64,000 nt of DNA from an uncultured SAR116 cluster alpha proteobacterium (GTDB taxonomy: Bacteria > Pseudomonadota > Alphaproteobacteria > Puniceispirillales > Puniceispirillaceae): NCBI GenBank assembly GCA_902520885.1, contig CABYPW010000004.1, positions 1-64,000 on the forward strand, written 5' to 3'. The position numbers were made by a program, and so were the translations under genes. Positions 38,798 to 48,223 of the stretch are shown here, piece after piece. Under the pieces are notes generated by a model. It saw nothing but the letters and a program-made list of their open reading frames with translations. It ran no database searches and was not told the origin of the DNA. Numbering within the stretch: position 1 is the stretch's first letter; the number at the start of each line of letters is the position of its first letter.

Positions 38798-39910
38798 TTG
38801 CCTAAAGAACCTTATATAGATATTTTACTCCCCTTCAAAGAGCTTTTTACACCATATAATGCCGGGGCAGTTTCAACAGTAGTCAGTGATTTTGCTTATA
38901 ATACAACCCTAGAATATGAAATATATATTTATGGCAGAACTGTGCCCAATAATACGTTTTCAAATCTATCATATGTTCCTCTAAAACCGAATTTTCCTCT
39001 ACTTTTTGGTAATAATATCGGACTAGCCCATAGCTACATTGCACATCTGAAAAGAAGAGTAAATTTGCCCTCCTTAATTGAAGTTCACGGTAGATGCAAG
39101 GTTGCTAGAACTATTGCCAAGACATATAAAAAACTAAATGTTGCCTTATTTTTGCATAATGACCCTCGTGAAATGATAGGTGGCAAAACCTTGTCAGAGC
39201 GCCTTTGGCTTGCAAAAAACCTGTCCGGTATTTTTGCAAATTCTGCATATACAAAAAACTGCTTTCTTGATGGATTCAGTGCTCAGCAAATATCACAGAC
39301 ACCAATATTTTTAACTCCAATTGGAGTACAAAGATATTTAACTAAAAAACCACTTAAAAAGAAAACCATAATAATCGCGTCGCGCATTGTACCTGAAAAA
39401 GGTATTTTGGAAGCTGCAATTGCACTAAAGAAAATATTACCAGATTTTCCTGATTGGAAAGCAAAAATTATAGGTGCGAAACAATTTAAAAATGGCAAAC
39501 TTTCTGACTATGAAAAAGCCGTAAGATCAGCTGTTGCGCCACTCAAAGAACAAGTCGAAATAACTGGGTTTTTGCCTTTGGCCCAAGTCAATAACGAACT
39601 AGCGCAAGCCGCAATAGCCGTTGTGCCCTCAGTCTGGCAGGAGCCGGCCTCAAGAGCTGTACTTGAAGCACTTTCCAACGGATGTGCTCTTATAACCACT
39701 AGGATGGGTGGCATTCCGGAACGTGCCGAAGGCAGAGCATTAATAGTAGATAAACCAGATAGCGTAAATTTTGCACACGCTGTCAAAAGTTTACTATCAA
39801 AACCAAATAAACTTAAGAAATTACACGACATTGCATGGAATGATTATCCGTTCGATTGTGCGAGCATGACTCTAAAAATTGATGCTGCAAGAAAAAAAAT
39901 TGCTTCCTAA
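38798..39910 (+). CDS. Family 4 glycosyltransferase
   Basis: A 370-residue GT-B glycosyltransferase. An N-terminal acceptor domain is followed by GT4 elements: IIIASRIVPEKGILEAA near residue 193 and the E-x7-E motif in SVWQEPASRAVLEALSNG near 285, with RMGGIPE near 308. It is likely a cytosolic or membrane-peripheral enzyme of LPS or other envelope polysaccharide synthesis; donor and acceptor are unknown. The TTG start at 38798 has GGAG eight bases upstream and no ATG lies nearby. It stands alone. Confidence 0.82.
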   Translation: MPKEPYIDILLPFKELFTPYNAGAVSTVVSDFAYNTTLEYEIYIYGRTVPNNTFSNLSYVPLKPNFPLLFGNNIGLAHSYIAHLKRRVNLPSLIEVHGRCKVARTIAKTYKKLNVALFLHNDPREMIGGKTLSERLWLAKNLSGIFANSAYTKNCFLDGFSAQQISQTPIFLTPIGVQRYLTKKPLKKKTIIIASRIVPEKGILEAAIALKKILPDFPDWKAKIIGAKQFKNGKLSDYEKAVRSAVAPLKEQVEITGFLPLAQVNNELAQAAIAVVPSVWQEPASRAVLEALSNGCALITTRMGGIPERAEGRALIVDKPDSVNFAHAVKSLLSKPNKLKKLHDIAWNDYPFDCASMTLKIDAARKKIAS

Positions 39911-39929
39911 AAAACATTTTATGAATTTA

Positions 39930-41612
39930 TTACTTTCTAGCTATTTTTGACAATGCTTTATTTGCTATAACTACAGGTATTAAACCAGACAGAACGATGC
40001 ATAGTGCTGGGTAGGCAGCCTGTTCTAGCATCTCGTCCTTTGCAAGCTGATACGTGATAGTTGAAAAAGTATCAAAATTTAGCGGACGTAATAATAATGT
40101 TAGCGGTAATTCTTTCATAATGTCTACAAATAGTAAAAGACCCCCAGCTAGAATAGAGGGCCAAAGATTAGGTATTATAATAGACCAAACTGATCCAAAA
40201 AAACGCCTTCCTAATAGCTGACTCGCGGACATCAACTCCCTAGGAATTTGCTCAAGCCCAGCTGTAACTGACCCGAAGCCAACAGCATTAAATCTTGTAA
40301 GATATGCTATAATCAAAACAAATATAGTGCCACTTACTATCACCTCATTAGAGTATGGGATAAAGCCTGAGATAAATAATTGGGCTGTTGATTCTATCTG
40401 AGCTAAAAAATACAGTATACCAATTGCTAATATTGTTCCTGGAAAAGCATAACCTGTTGCAGAGAGACCAACAAAAAATTGTGTAGATTTATTTAATCTA
40501 TAAAAACTAACAATTGATAGAAATGAAGATATAATAATTATAATTAAGGCGCTAACGAGTGAAATTAAAATCGTATTATAAAAAGTCTCTTGTAAGTATT
40601 GAATAGCATTTATCCCATTTGATTTTATAACAAAAGATATCAAAATCATAACTGGTAAAATAAATCCGATTAGTACCGGTAAACCGCAAATAAAAAAGCA
40701 GATTAATTGCAGCTTAGGCTCTAGTTTTATTCTTGGCATACCTTTAACTCCTGAAGACTTATTTGAGAAAAGACGGTTTGAGCGTGCATGACGCTCAACA
40801 GCCAATAATACCAAAATAAGGGAAAATGCAAAAATAGAAATCTGGGCTGCTGCAACTATATTATTCATGCCAAGCCATACGTTGAAAATACCAAGCGTAA
40901 GTGTCTCAATTCCAAAATAATCAACCGTGCCAAAATCGGATACGACTTCCATTATAACGAGGGACAAACTTGCAATTATTGCAGGCCTAGCTAGTGGAAT
41001 AGCAACGCCAGAAAATAAAGATTTTCCAGAAAGCTCTGCAGCTTCAAATAATGTTCTAGAAATTCTCTGAAATGTTGTTCTAACAAAAATATAAACGTAG
41101 GGGTATAATACGGATGCCATCATTAAAATAGCACCGAGGTGTGTTCTAACATCAGGAAACCAATAATCATCTGGTTCATTCCAGCCAAAAAGAAAACGCA
41201 AGTATGTTTGAACTGGTCCTGCATATTCTAAAAAATCGGTATAAGTATATGCGATCAAATAAGCGGGTATAGCTGCCGGTAGAACTAACATCCAGCTAAG
41301 GGTCTTTCTTCCCCAAAAATTATACCTCGAAATTATCCAACCAGAAGAAACTCCAAAAATCGTTGCTAATATACCAACACCAAACATTAAAATGATAGTG
41401 TTAAAAAAATACCTCGGAAGTACAGTTTCCATAAGGTGTGATAACAAGTCCTTATTATCACCTAATGATACAAAAATAATATTGAGTATTGGCGCTAGAA
41501 TAAATAAGACAACTATCAGAGCGAGCACCTGAAAAATTAAGGCTGCTGAAATTTTCTTTCTGTGTGATAAAATGTCAATGTTATACATCTGGTTGCCACA
41601 TAGTTTAGTCAT
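39930..41612 (-). CDS. Fe(III)-type ABC transporter permease (FbpB/SfuB-like), orphan
   Basis: A 560-residue fused permease with two BPD_transp_1 domains and about 12 helices. The first EAA loop is FEAAELSGKSLFSGVAIPLA near residue 188 (in part), the second reads ELMSASQLLGRRFFGSVWSIIIP near 460 (in part). The two-domain layout and WFPDVRTHLG-type periplasmic loop fit FbpB/SfuB/ThiP-like permeases, most often ferric-iron importers. No binding-protein or ATPase gene is adjacent, so partners must be encoded elsewhere. An alternative ATG eight codons in (41588) is possible. Confidence 0.85.
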   Translation of the reverse strand: MTKLCGNQMYNIDILSHRKKISAALIFQVLALIVVLFILAPILNIIFVSLGDNKDLLSHLMETVLPRYFFNTIILMFGVGILATIFGVSSGWIISRYNFWGRKTLSWMLVLPAAIPAYLIAYTYTDFLEYAGPVQTYLRFLFGWNEPDDYWFPDVRTHLGAILMMASVLYPYVYIFVRTTFQRISRTLFEAAELSGKSLFSGVAIPLARPAIIASLSLVIMEVVSDFGTVDYFGIETLTLGIFNVWLGMNNIVAAAQISIFAFSLILVLLAVERHARSNRLFSNKSSGVKGMPRIKLEPKLQLICFFICGLPVLIGFILPVMILISFVIKSNGINAIQYLQETFYNTILISLVSALIIIIISSFLSIVSFYRLNKSTQFFVGLSATGYAFPGTILAIGILYFLAQIESTAQLFISGFIPYSNEVIVSGTIFVLIIAYLTRFNAVGFGSVTAGLEQIPRELMSASQLLGRRFFGSVWSIIIPNLWPSILAGGLLLFVDIMKELPLTLLLRPLNFDTFSTITYQLAKDEMLEQAAYPALCIVLSGLIPVVIANKALSKIARK

Positions 41613-42014
41613 GTCTATTTACTTTTAAAAATACTTACAAAAGTTGCAGAAATAAAAAAACACTACCGCGAACCAATTTTTAAAATTATATCTTCTTTAT
41701 CCTGTTACTTCTGAATATTAATAGAAAGTGAGACATATTGATATTTGTTTCAGAATATGTGATTCTCACGAGTTAGAGCAAAACACTTTTAGCATACTCA
41801 CTAAAATGGGAAATCATCCATGCCATAGCTAAAAATGATTTTCAATATTAATTGTTAAAGGTATTTTTTATTTAGTTTCACTGCTGCAAAACACTAAAGT
41901 AAAAATTGTTTCTTGATTAACTCAAAAACTAGAATATTGTGCGACCTAAATAAAAGACCAACAAATTATCATAATTCTTTAATAATTTCTTTTTCAATTT
42001 AAAACTAGGATATT
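41613..42014. other. Long intergenic region before ppk with dyad and direct repeat
   Basis: A 402-base gap between divergent permease and ppk genes, with no convincing ORF. It holds a stem-loop at 41728-41769 (GTGAGA-CATATT pairing with AATATG and TCTCAC, four bases bulged), a 10-base direct repeat GCAAAACACT at 41778-41787 and 41886-41895, and a putative ppk promoter at 41913-41940. It may hold both promoters, a small RNA, or an intergenic repeat element. Confidence 0.5.
41913..41940 (+). promoter_or_regulatory. Putative promoter of ppk-ppx
   Basis: TTGATT at 41913-41918, a 16-base spacer and TATTGT at 41935-41940. Fair match only. I could not find a convincing PhoB box nearby. Confidence 0.3.
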
Positions 42015-44123
42015 ATGAGTAACATACCACCAACAATTCCACTTATTGAGCCTAGTGATGAAAACGTATCTTTCTTTAACCGTGAACTCAGCTGGCTGGC
42101 ATTTAATGAGAGAGTTTTGGCCAATTCGTTTGATAGCAGTATACCTTTAGCGGAACGGTTGCGCTTTGTAACAATAGCTGCAAATAATCTTGATGAATTT
42201 TATATGGTGCGTCTTGCTGGACTGTATCAGCTCAGGATACGAGGATTTACAACACTTCCTGAACAAAACACATCTATTGATTATCTAATTTCCAAAATCA
42301 CAGAGCGGGCAAAACAATTGGAAGTTAGACAACTTAAACAACTTAATTCAATTTTAGATGATTGTTCTAATGTGGGTATATTTTTAACTCAAGAAGAAGA
42401 TTTATCTTCTCAAGATATTAAATGGCTTAAAAACTGGTATGAAATAAATATACTTCCGCTATTGGCTCCTACAACTCTTGACCCGTCTCACCCATTTCCT
42501 TTTATTCAGAACAAGGGAAAAGGAGTATTTTTTGAATTATATTCTGCACATGGTGATATTATTAAATCAGTTATTTTAATTCCAGAGAACGTTCAGCGTT
42601 TTATTAAACTACCAGATAACGGTATTCGAGTTCTTTGTATCGAGACAGTTATTAAAATATTCATTAATATCATTTATCCAAACCATAAGATTAAAAGTTG
42701 TGGAATGTTTAGACTGCTCCGAGACTCAGAAATTGAAATAGATGACGAAGCAGACGACCTGATTCTCCAATTTGAAACTGCTTTGCGCGCGAGAAGACGC
42801 GGAAATGCAGTTAATTTGACAATTTCAGATAGTTTATCAAAAAAAGTTATAGCATTTTTTAGCAACCAAATGCACTTGAGAAGCACTCAGATGACTATTT
42901 CATCTGGTTATATAGGTATTGCCGATTTTTCTGGTTTTCTAGATTTTCTCAAACAATCTATGTTTTTTACCCCCTATCAAGCGCGTTTTCCGCAAAGGAT
43001 AGTGGATTTTAAAGGAGACTGCTTTGCTGCTATAAGAAATAAAGATATCATCATTCACCATCCATATGAAAGTTTTGATGTTGTTTTACGATTTTTGGAG
43101 CAGGCGGCAGCAGACCCACAAGTACTTACAATTCGCCAAACTTTATACAGAACATCTATTGACTCACCTATTGTAAAAGCGCTTGTTACTGCTGCTGAAA
43201 ACGGAAAAACTGTATCAGCACTAATTGAAATTAAAGCAAGATTTGATGAGGAAAATAATATTCAACTTGCTAGAGTTTTAGAGAGAGCTGGTGTACAGAT
43301 TGCCTATGGTTTAATAAATAAGAAAATCCATGCAAAATTGTCACTAATAACACGGCGAGAAGCTGGACAATTAATGTCTTATGCACATTATGGAACTGGT
43401 AATTATCATCCTGTTACTGCAAAAAGCTATACTGATTTATCTTATTTCACTAATAATCCAGAAATTTGCCGGGATGCGTGGCGTATTTTTAATTATCTTA
43501 CAAGCCACATAGAACCAGAAAAATTTGAAAAAGTTATTCTGTCGCCCTTCTCTTCTGCAAAATGGTTTCTTGAACATATTGATTCCGAAATTAAAGCTGC
43601 AAAAGATGGGCGTCCATCTGGAATATGGATGAAAACAAATGCGATAGTAGATAAAGATATAATTGAAAAATTATATGAAGCCTCTCAAGCTGGTGTAAAA
43701 ATTCAGCTTATTGTGCGCGGCATTTGTTGCCTTAGGCCAAAGGTAAAGGGCCTATCAGATAATATTACTGTCAAATCAATAATTGGAAGGTTTCTAGAAC
43801 ATTCTAGGGTCTATGTTTTTGCAAATGGGGGTAAATTTTTATCTGATAAGAATATTGTTATTATGGCATCTGGTGATTTAATGCCACGTAATCTATACCA
43901 GCGTGTAGAGACCTTTATACCACTTGAGAATGAGACTGTTCGTGCGCAGGTTTTAGAGCAGGTAATGTTGGCATTGCTAAAAGATACGAGCAATTGTTGG
44001 GAACTTCAGTCAGACGGGACATATAAAAAACAAAAGTATTCTGAGACTAACTTTTCTTCACATATTTATTTCATGAATAACCCAAGTTTATCTGGACTAG
44101 GTAGTCTAGCAGTTCCAGATTAA
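42015..44123 (+). CDS. ppk1: Polyphosphate kinase 1
   Basis: Polymerises the gamma-phosphate of ATP into polyphosphate, reversibly. The 702-residue protein has the N-terminal FFNRELSWLAFNERVL near residue 20, DEFYMVRLAGL near 58, the catalytic domain LTIRQTLYRTSIDSPIV near 375, and two phospholipase D-like halves with His in KIHAKL near 437 and in LEHSRVYVF near 592. Domain order and length match PPK1. ppx follows after 17 bases, so both form one operon that makes and degrades polyphosphate. Confidence 0.96.
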   Translation: MSNIPPTIPLIEPSDENVSFFNRELSWLAFNERVLANSFDSSIPLAERLRFVTIAANNLDEFYMVRLAGLYQLRIRGFTTLPEQNTSIDYLISKITERAKQLEVRQLKQLNSILDDCSNVGIFLTQEEDLSSQDIKWLKNWYEINILPLLAPTTLDPSHPFPFIQNKGKGVFFELYSAHGDIIKSVILIPENVQRFIKLPDNGIRVLCIETVIKIFINIIYPNHKIKSCGMFRLLRDSEIEIDDEADDLILQFETALRARRRGNAVNLTISDSLSKKVIAFFSNQMHLRSTQMTISSGYIGIADFSGFLDFLKQSMFFTPYQARFPQRIVDFKGDCFAAIRNKDIIIHHPYESFDVVLRFLEQAAADPQVLTIRQTLYRTSIDSPIVKALVTAAENGKTVSALIEIKARFDEENNIQLARVLERAGVQIAYGLINKKIHAKLSLITRREAGQLMSYAHYGTGNYHPVTAKSYTDLSYFTNNPEICRDAWRIFNYLTSHIEPEKFEKVILSPFSSAKWFLEHIDSEIKAAKDGRPSGIWMKTNAIVDKDIIEKLYEASQAGVKIQLIVRGICCLRPKVKGLSDNITVKSIIGRFLEHSRVYVFANGGKFLSDKNIVIMASGDLMPRNLYQRVETFIPLENETVRAQVLEQVMLALLKDTSNCWELQSDGTYKKQKYSETNFSSHIYFMNNPSLSGLGSLAVPD

Positions 44124-44140
44124 AGAACTGGAATTTTTAA

Positions 44141-45649
44141 ATGGTTAAACTCACTCAAAAATTTAACAACCTTTCAAATCATATTGCTGTAATTGATATC
44201 GGTTCAAACTCTATCCGGTTAGTGATTTTTAAAACCATGGGACGCTTTCCATTCCCCTTATTCAATGAACGTGTAACTTGCCGATTGGGAGAAGGCCTGG
44301 AACCAGATAATAATCTCCAACCAGAAAAAATTAAAATTGCATTAGAAACATTAGGCAGATTTTCTTCTATTCTGCGGTCTATTCCCAATTTGTCAGTTAG
44401 AATTGTTGCAACTGCCGCAACAAGGCGAGCCAAAAATGCAAATGATTTTCTCGTTCCTGCACAGGAAATACTTAATTATAAAATTAAAGTATTGAAAAAA
44501 GAACAAGAGGCACGCTTAGTGTCAATTGGACTTTTATCTAACTTTGACATAAGTGATGGACTTATTGTTGATCTTGGTGGAGGTAGCCTCGAATTAGTGC
44601 ATATAACAAACGGAAAACCTATTAATTTCAAAAGCCTAAACGTTGGACATTTAAGCATAAAACCTCAACATGAAATATTTGATATGATAAAAAAAGTTGA
44701 ATGGCTCTCTTACATGAAGGGATTAAATTTATATGGAGTAGGTGGTAGTTTTAGAGCTCTGGGCGCTGCATATATTCATAAAACTAAATATCCTCTCGGC
44801 ATGTTGCATGCGCTCACAATGTCAAAAATTGCAGCAAATTCAATATTAATTAAAATATTAGATGAAAAACCTGACCTAGAGGGAATTCCTGAGGGACGTC
44901 GTTTTTCAATGCCCAAAGCATCAGAAATTATAGCCTGTTTATTATCTATTTCTAATGTGGATAAATTAGTTATAAGTGGAACAAGTATTCGTGACGGATT
45001 GATTGCAAAAGAAATTTCAAACCATCCAAAATTAGCCCATTATAAAGAAAAAGACCCCTTACATGTTGCATGTGCAGAAATTGCAGCACATAGGCTACGT
45101 TTTTCTTCTATAAATGAAAATTTATTTAATTTTATTAAACCTTGCATAAAGATAGGTTTGAAAAATATGAATAATCTCAATACTGGACGTTTAGTAAAAG
45201 CATCATGTTTGTTGTCTGAGATTTGTTGGGATGAAGAACCATCTATGCGTGCTAATATTGCGTTTGAAAAAATAAATGCGCTTCCAATTTACAGTCTAAC
45301 ACACCCTGAACGTTTATGGATTTCTCTTACCCTATTTCATCGATATAATGGTATAAAGTTCATTCAAAAACAACCAATATCATCTGAATTTATTTTAACT
45401 AATGAGCAACAACAATATGCGCTTTTTATTGGCCTTGGAATAAGACTCGGATTGAATTTTAGCGCTGGAATAAACACAAACCTAGATTTAATTAAATTGC
45501 ATATTAGAAAAAAAACTCTTGTATGTGAGATAGAAAAATCTGCATCAAATCTTTTTACAACCCAAAATCAAAAACGATTAACAAGCTTTGCTAATACCCT
45601 ATCTCTTGATACCAAAATCATTTATGCAGAAAAAATAAAAATTAACTAA
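44141..45649 (+). CDS. ppx: Exopolyphosphatase (Ppx/GppA family)
   Basis: Removes terminal phosphate from polyphosphate, or from pppGpp in GppA-type members. The 502-residue protein has an ASKHA ATPase fold: AVIDIGSNSIRLVIF near residue 17, ATAATRRAKN near 90, IVDLGGGSLELVHI near 141 and YGVGGSFRALGAAY near 197. A C-terminal helical HD-like part follows, from about residue 310. Operon with ppk1. Whether it acts mainly on polyphosphate or pppGpp is not decidable here; the context favours polyphosphate. Confidence 0.92.
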   Translation: MVKLTQKFNNLSNHIAVIDIGSNSIRLVIFKTMGRFPFPLFNERVTCRLGEGLEPDNNLQPEKIKIALETLGRFSSILRSIPNLSVRIVATAATRRAKNANDFLVPAQEILNYKIKVLKKEQEARLVSIGLLSNFDISDGLIVDLGGGSLELVHITNGKPINFKSLNVGHLSIKPQHEIFDMIKKVEWLSYMKGLNLYGVGGSFRALGAAYIHKTKYPLGMLHALTMSKIAANSILIKILDEKPDLEGIPEGRRFSMPKASEIIACLLSISNVDKLVISGTSIRDGLIAKEISNHPKLAHYKEKDPLHVACAEIAAHRLRFSSINENLFNFIKPCIKIGLKNMNNLNTGRLVKASCLLSEICWDEEPSMRANIAFEKINALPIYSLTHPERLWISLTLFHRYNGIKFIQKQPISSEFILTNEQQQYALFIGLGIRLGLNFSAGINTNLDLIKLHIRKKTLVCEIEKSASNLFTTQNQKRLTSFANTLSLDTKIIYAEKIKIN

Positions 45650-45655
45650 AAAAAC

Positions 45656-46654
45656 TTACTGTTTAATTTGTACTTGCTGTTCAAGAAACAAGTATGTTGC
45701 TTCTAACCATGAATATTTTAAAGCTTGGTCTCTAGCAACATTACGAGGTATTTTTAAAGCTTTTTTTACAGCCTCGTTAAGATCCTCAGAAAGATAACCA
45801 GCTTTAGAATCACCAATTACATCAATTGGACCTGGGGCCGGAAAGGCAGCAACTGGAACCCCACATGCCATTGCCTCCAATAATACTAGGCCGAAGGTAT
45901 CCGTGCGGCTTGGAAAAACAAAAACATCTGCTTTATTATATATTTCAGGCAAATCATTTTTACTTTTTTTTCCTAAAAAGGTTACATCCGGGTATGTTGA
46001 CTCTAACTTTGACAATAAAGGGCCATCTCCAACAACAATTTTTCTTCCTTTTAATTTTAAAGACAAAAATGCCTCTATATTTTTCTCCACTGCAATCCTT
46101 CCAACATATAAATATACTAAATCTTTATTGGGTTTACGATTAGCAAAAGGTGTAAAAATATCTGTTTCAACCCCCCTAGGCCAATAAACTGGCGATCCTA
46201 TTTGGTGGTAGTTTAACTCCTCTATAATTGAATTGGTGGGGGCAAGCGTAGCATTTGAATATTTGTGAAACCATCGTAAAAAAAGATAACTGAATGAAAT
46301 AGGAAGCCCTATCCGAGCTTTAATGTAATCAGGAAATTTGGTATGAAATGCTGTTGTAAATTTTAACTTATTTTTTATTGCATATTGTCTGGTCGCGATG
46401 CCAAGTGGCCCTTCTGTCGCAATATGTATTGCATCAACTTTGTGATTTTGGAGGAATTTTTGAACACCTCTTTTGGGAAAAATAGATAAACGAATTTCTG
46501 GGTACGATGGACAAGGAATTGTTCTGAACTTATCAGGTGTTAACATTATCACTTCATGACCAAGCTCTTTAAGGCAAGCATTTGTGCATAAAATAGAATT
46601 AACTACACCATTGGTTTGTGGATACCAAGCATCTGAAACAATAAGAATTTTCAT
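45656..46654 (-). CDS. GT4 glycosyltransferase, Agt/Atu2297-like glycolipid synthase
   Basis: A 332-residue GT-B glycosyltransferase. WYPQTNGVVNSI near residue 11, IPCPSYPEIRLSIFP near 66, HIATEGPLGIATRQYA near 95, TTAFHTKFPDYI near 118, WPRGVETDIFTP near 177 and the E-x7-E motif in DTFGLVLLEAMACGVP near 272. This pattern is that of diacylglycerol glycosyltransferases such as Agt, which make glycolipids replacing phospholipids under phosphate starvation. The usual partner plcP is not adjacent, but ppk1-ppx is (convergent, six bases apart). Family firm; lipid role inferred. Confidence 0.78.
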   Translation of the reverse strand: MKILIVSDAWYPQTNGVVNSILCTNACLKELGHEVIMLTPDKFRTIPCPSYPEIRLSIFPKRGVQKFLQNHKVDAIHIATEGPLGIATRQYAIKNKLKFTTAFHTKFPDYIKARIGLPISFSYLFLRWFHKYSNATLAPTNSIIEELNYHQIGSPVYWPRGVETDIFTPFANRKPNKDLVYLYVGRIAVEKNIEAFLSLKLKGRKIVVGDGPLLSKLESTYPDVTFLGKKSKNDLPEIYNKADVFVFPSRTDTFGLVLLEAMACGVPVAAFPAPGPIDVIGDSKAGYLSEDLNEAVKKALKIPRNVARDQALKYSWLEATYLFLEQQVQIKQ

Positions 46655-46763
46655 ATACTCTTTCCATTATATGTTTTGATTAGATAAAATTTTATTTCTT
46701 GAAAAAATTATTCTGTATACCCAACGCATGATTTGGTGACCATACTGTCTAACCTAAATTGTA

Positions 46764-47711
46764 TCAAGAGCTTACACGGGCCGACCGAGTAATTATGATA
46801 ATACCAGCTACAATAATAAACGTAATGCCAATAACTTCGCTTAAACCAAGAACGGTTGACCATAATACCCAACCCCATAGTGCTGCAAAAACTAAAAATC
46901 CATACTCATAAACAGCCAATATACTCGTATCTGTCATTTGATAGGCCTTTGTGATAAAAGCGAGAGCAACTACGGTAAGAATTGCTTGAAGGGTAATCCA
47001 CATTAAAAATTTAATACTTACCTGTCTCCATCCTTCCAAGAAATAAACCATTTCTGAAGGATTTTTCTGTATTGTAGGGAAAAGCGATAAGGTAGTAGCA
47101 ACAATGGCGCCTATTATTCCAATTGCACAAAGATAGGCCAACGTTAAACCAATCGCTGACTCTTCACTACAAAAATGACGCGTGCTTAGCACAGCCATCG
47201 CATAGAACATTCCTCCAAGCACAGGAATAATTTGTAACAAATTAAATTCAGAGAAATCAGGCTTAAGTAAAACATAGACACCTATGCTACCCAATATTAC
47301 AGCCAAAATTCGAAAAATTCCTATACGTATCCTAAATATAACACCGGAGAATATTAAGACAAAAATAGGGGACGAAAAAAGCCCCGCACCTGCCTCAGCT
47401 ACTGAAAGAAAAGATAAACCACCAAAATAACAAATCATCGCTGCACTAAGAAATATAGAACGCAACAAAACAAATAGCGGTTTTTTGGGTCGTATATCAT
47501 ATCTAAAAATGATTACTGAACCAATAATCAATAAGGTCATTATGACACTACGAATCGCATGAAACTGCCAGATTCCTGTTTCGTTATTAATAATCAAAAC
47601 AAGATTATCAGACAAACCAAGCAAGAAAACCCCAATTAATATAAAGGTGCCTGCTCTTACAGAAACAGGCAATCGATTTAACTTTCTTTTAAAAACGAAT
47701 AATGAATTCAA
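46764..47711 (-). CDS. EamA/DMT-family transporter
   Basis: A 315-residue drug/metabolite transporter with about ten hydrophobic helices arranged as two EamA repeats. IWQFHAIRSVIMTLLI near residue 47 and the second-half YEYGFLVFAALWGWVLW near 265 resemble riboflavin/SAM-type DMT proteins of alphaproteobacteria. Its ATG overlaps the stop of the upstream DUF4864-like gene by four bases. Substrate unknown. Confidence 0.82.
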   Translation of the reverse strand: MNSLFVFKRKLNRLPVSVRAGTFILIGVFLLGLSDNLVLIINNETGIWQFHAIRSVIMTLLIIGSVIIFRYDIRPKKPLFVLLRSIFLSAAMICYFGGLSFLSVAEAGAGLFSSPIFVLIFSGVIFRIRIGIFRILAVILGSIGVYVLLKPDFSEFNLLQIIPVLGGMFYAMAVLSTRHFCSEESAIGLTLAYLCAIGIIGAIVATTLSLFPTIQKNPSEMVYFLEGWRQVSIKFLMWITLQAILTVVALAFITKAYQMTDTSILAVYEYGFLVFAALWGWVLWSTVLGLSEVIGITFIIVAGIIIITRSARVSS

Positions 47712-48181
47712 CTAGCACGACTCAATTTACGCGGGGATGATACCATTGTTGTCATCCAAAAACCTACCTGATCCCCTGAAAGCACTTTTTCAACTGCCCA
47801 AAAATAATCATAAGAAATACCATCATCTGTAATTATGGACACAACAAACTGACTTTCAAGATCTGTTGCATTGACCAACTTGATTGAATAGCTTTCAAGA
47901 TTAAGAAGTGGGGAATAAGAAGGTGTTTCAAACAGCATCTTAAAGCGTGCTAAAGGCCCAGTAGCTCTCTTATTATTGGGATGTGCAAACAACCAGACCT
48001 GTTCAATACCCTGGCCAGAAGCACCAGATTGCAAACCTAATAATTGTATCTCAATAACTTCCTGAGCACTATAGCTATCATTAGGTTCTATAAGGTTTTC
48101 TGAAAAAGATTGTTTTGCTAATGTCATAGTTATAAGAAAAAATACCACTCCAAAAAAAAATCTCTTAATATTGTTCATCAT
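47708..48181 (-). CDS. DUF4864-like exported protein of unknown function
   Basis: A 157-residue protein with a hydrophobic signal at residues 8-27. The mature part has VIEIQLLGLQSG near 42, WLFAHPNNKRATGPLARFKMLF near 63 (in part) and a pattern of strands ending in FWMTTMVSSP, resembling the DUF4864 (NTF2-like) family. It overlaps the following EamA gene by four bases, suggesting a shared job at the envelope. No function can be assigned. Confidence 0.6.
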   Translation of the reverse strand: MMNNIKRFFFGVVFFLITMTLAKQSFSENLIEPNDSYSAQEVIEIQLLGLQSGASGQGIEQVWLFAHPNNKRATGPLARFKMLFETPSYSPLLNLESYSIKLVNATDLESQFVVSIITDDGISYDYFWAVEKVLSGDQVGFWMTTMVSSPRKLSRAS

Positions 48182-48223
48182 TAAATTATCTCACTAAAAA
48201 ATATATTCTATACAAATTAATAT

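Noticed and set aside
41695-41730. PhoB box before ppk1 (CTGTTACTT-like stretch)
   Set aside because: Only one half-site-like element; the second half-site at the proper distance is missing.
44956-44964. TGTGGATAA, a perfect DnaA-box-like nonamer
   Set aside because: Single copy inside ppx coding sequence with no cluster around it; expected by chance in this much DNA.
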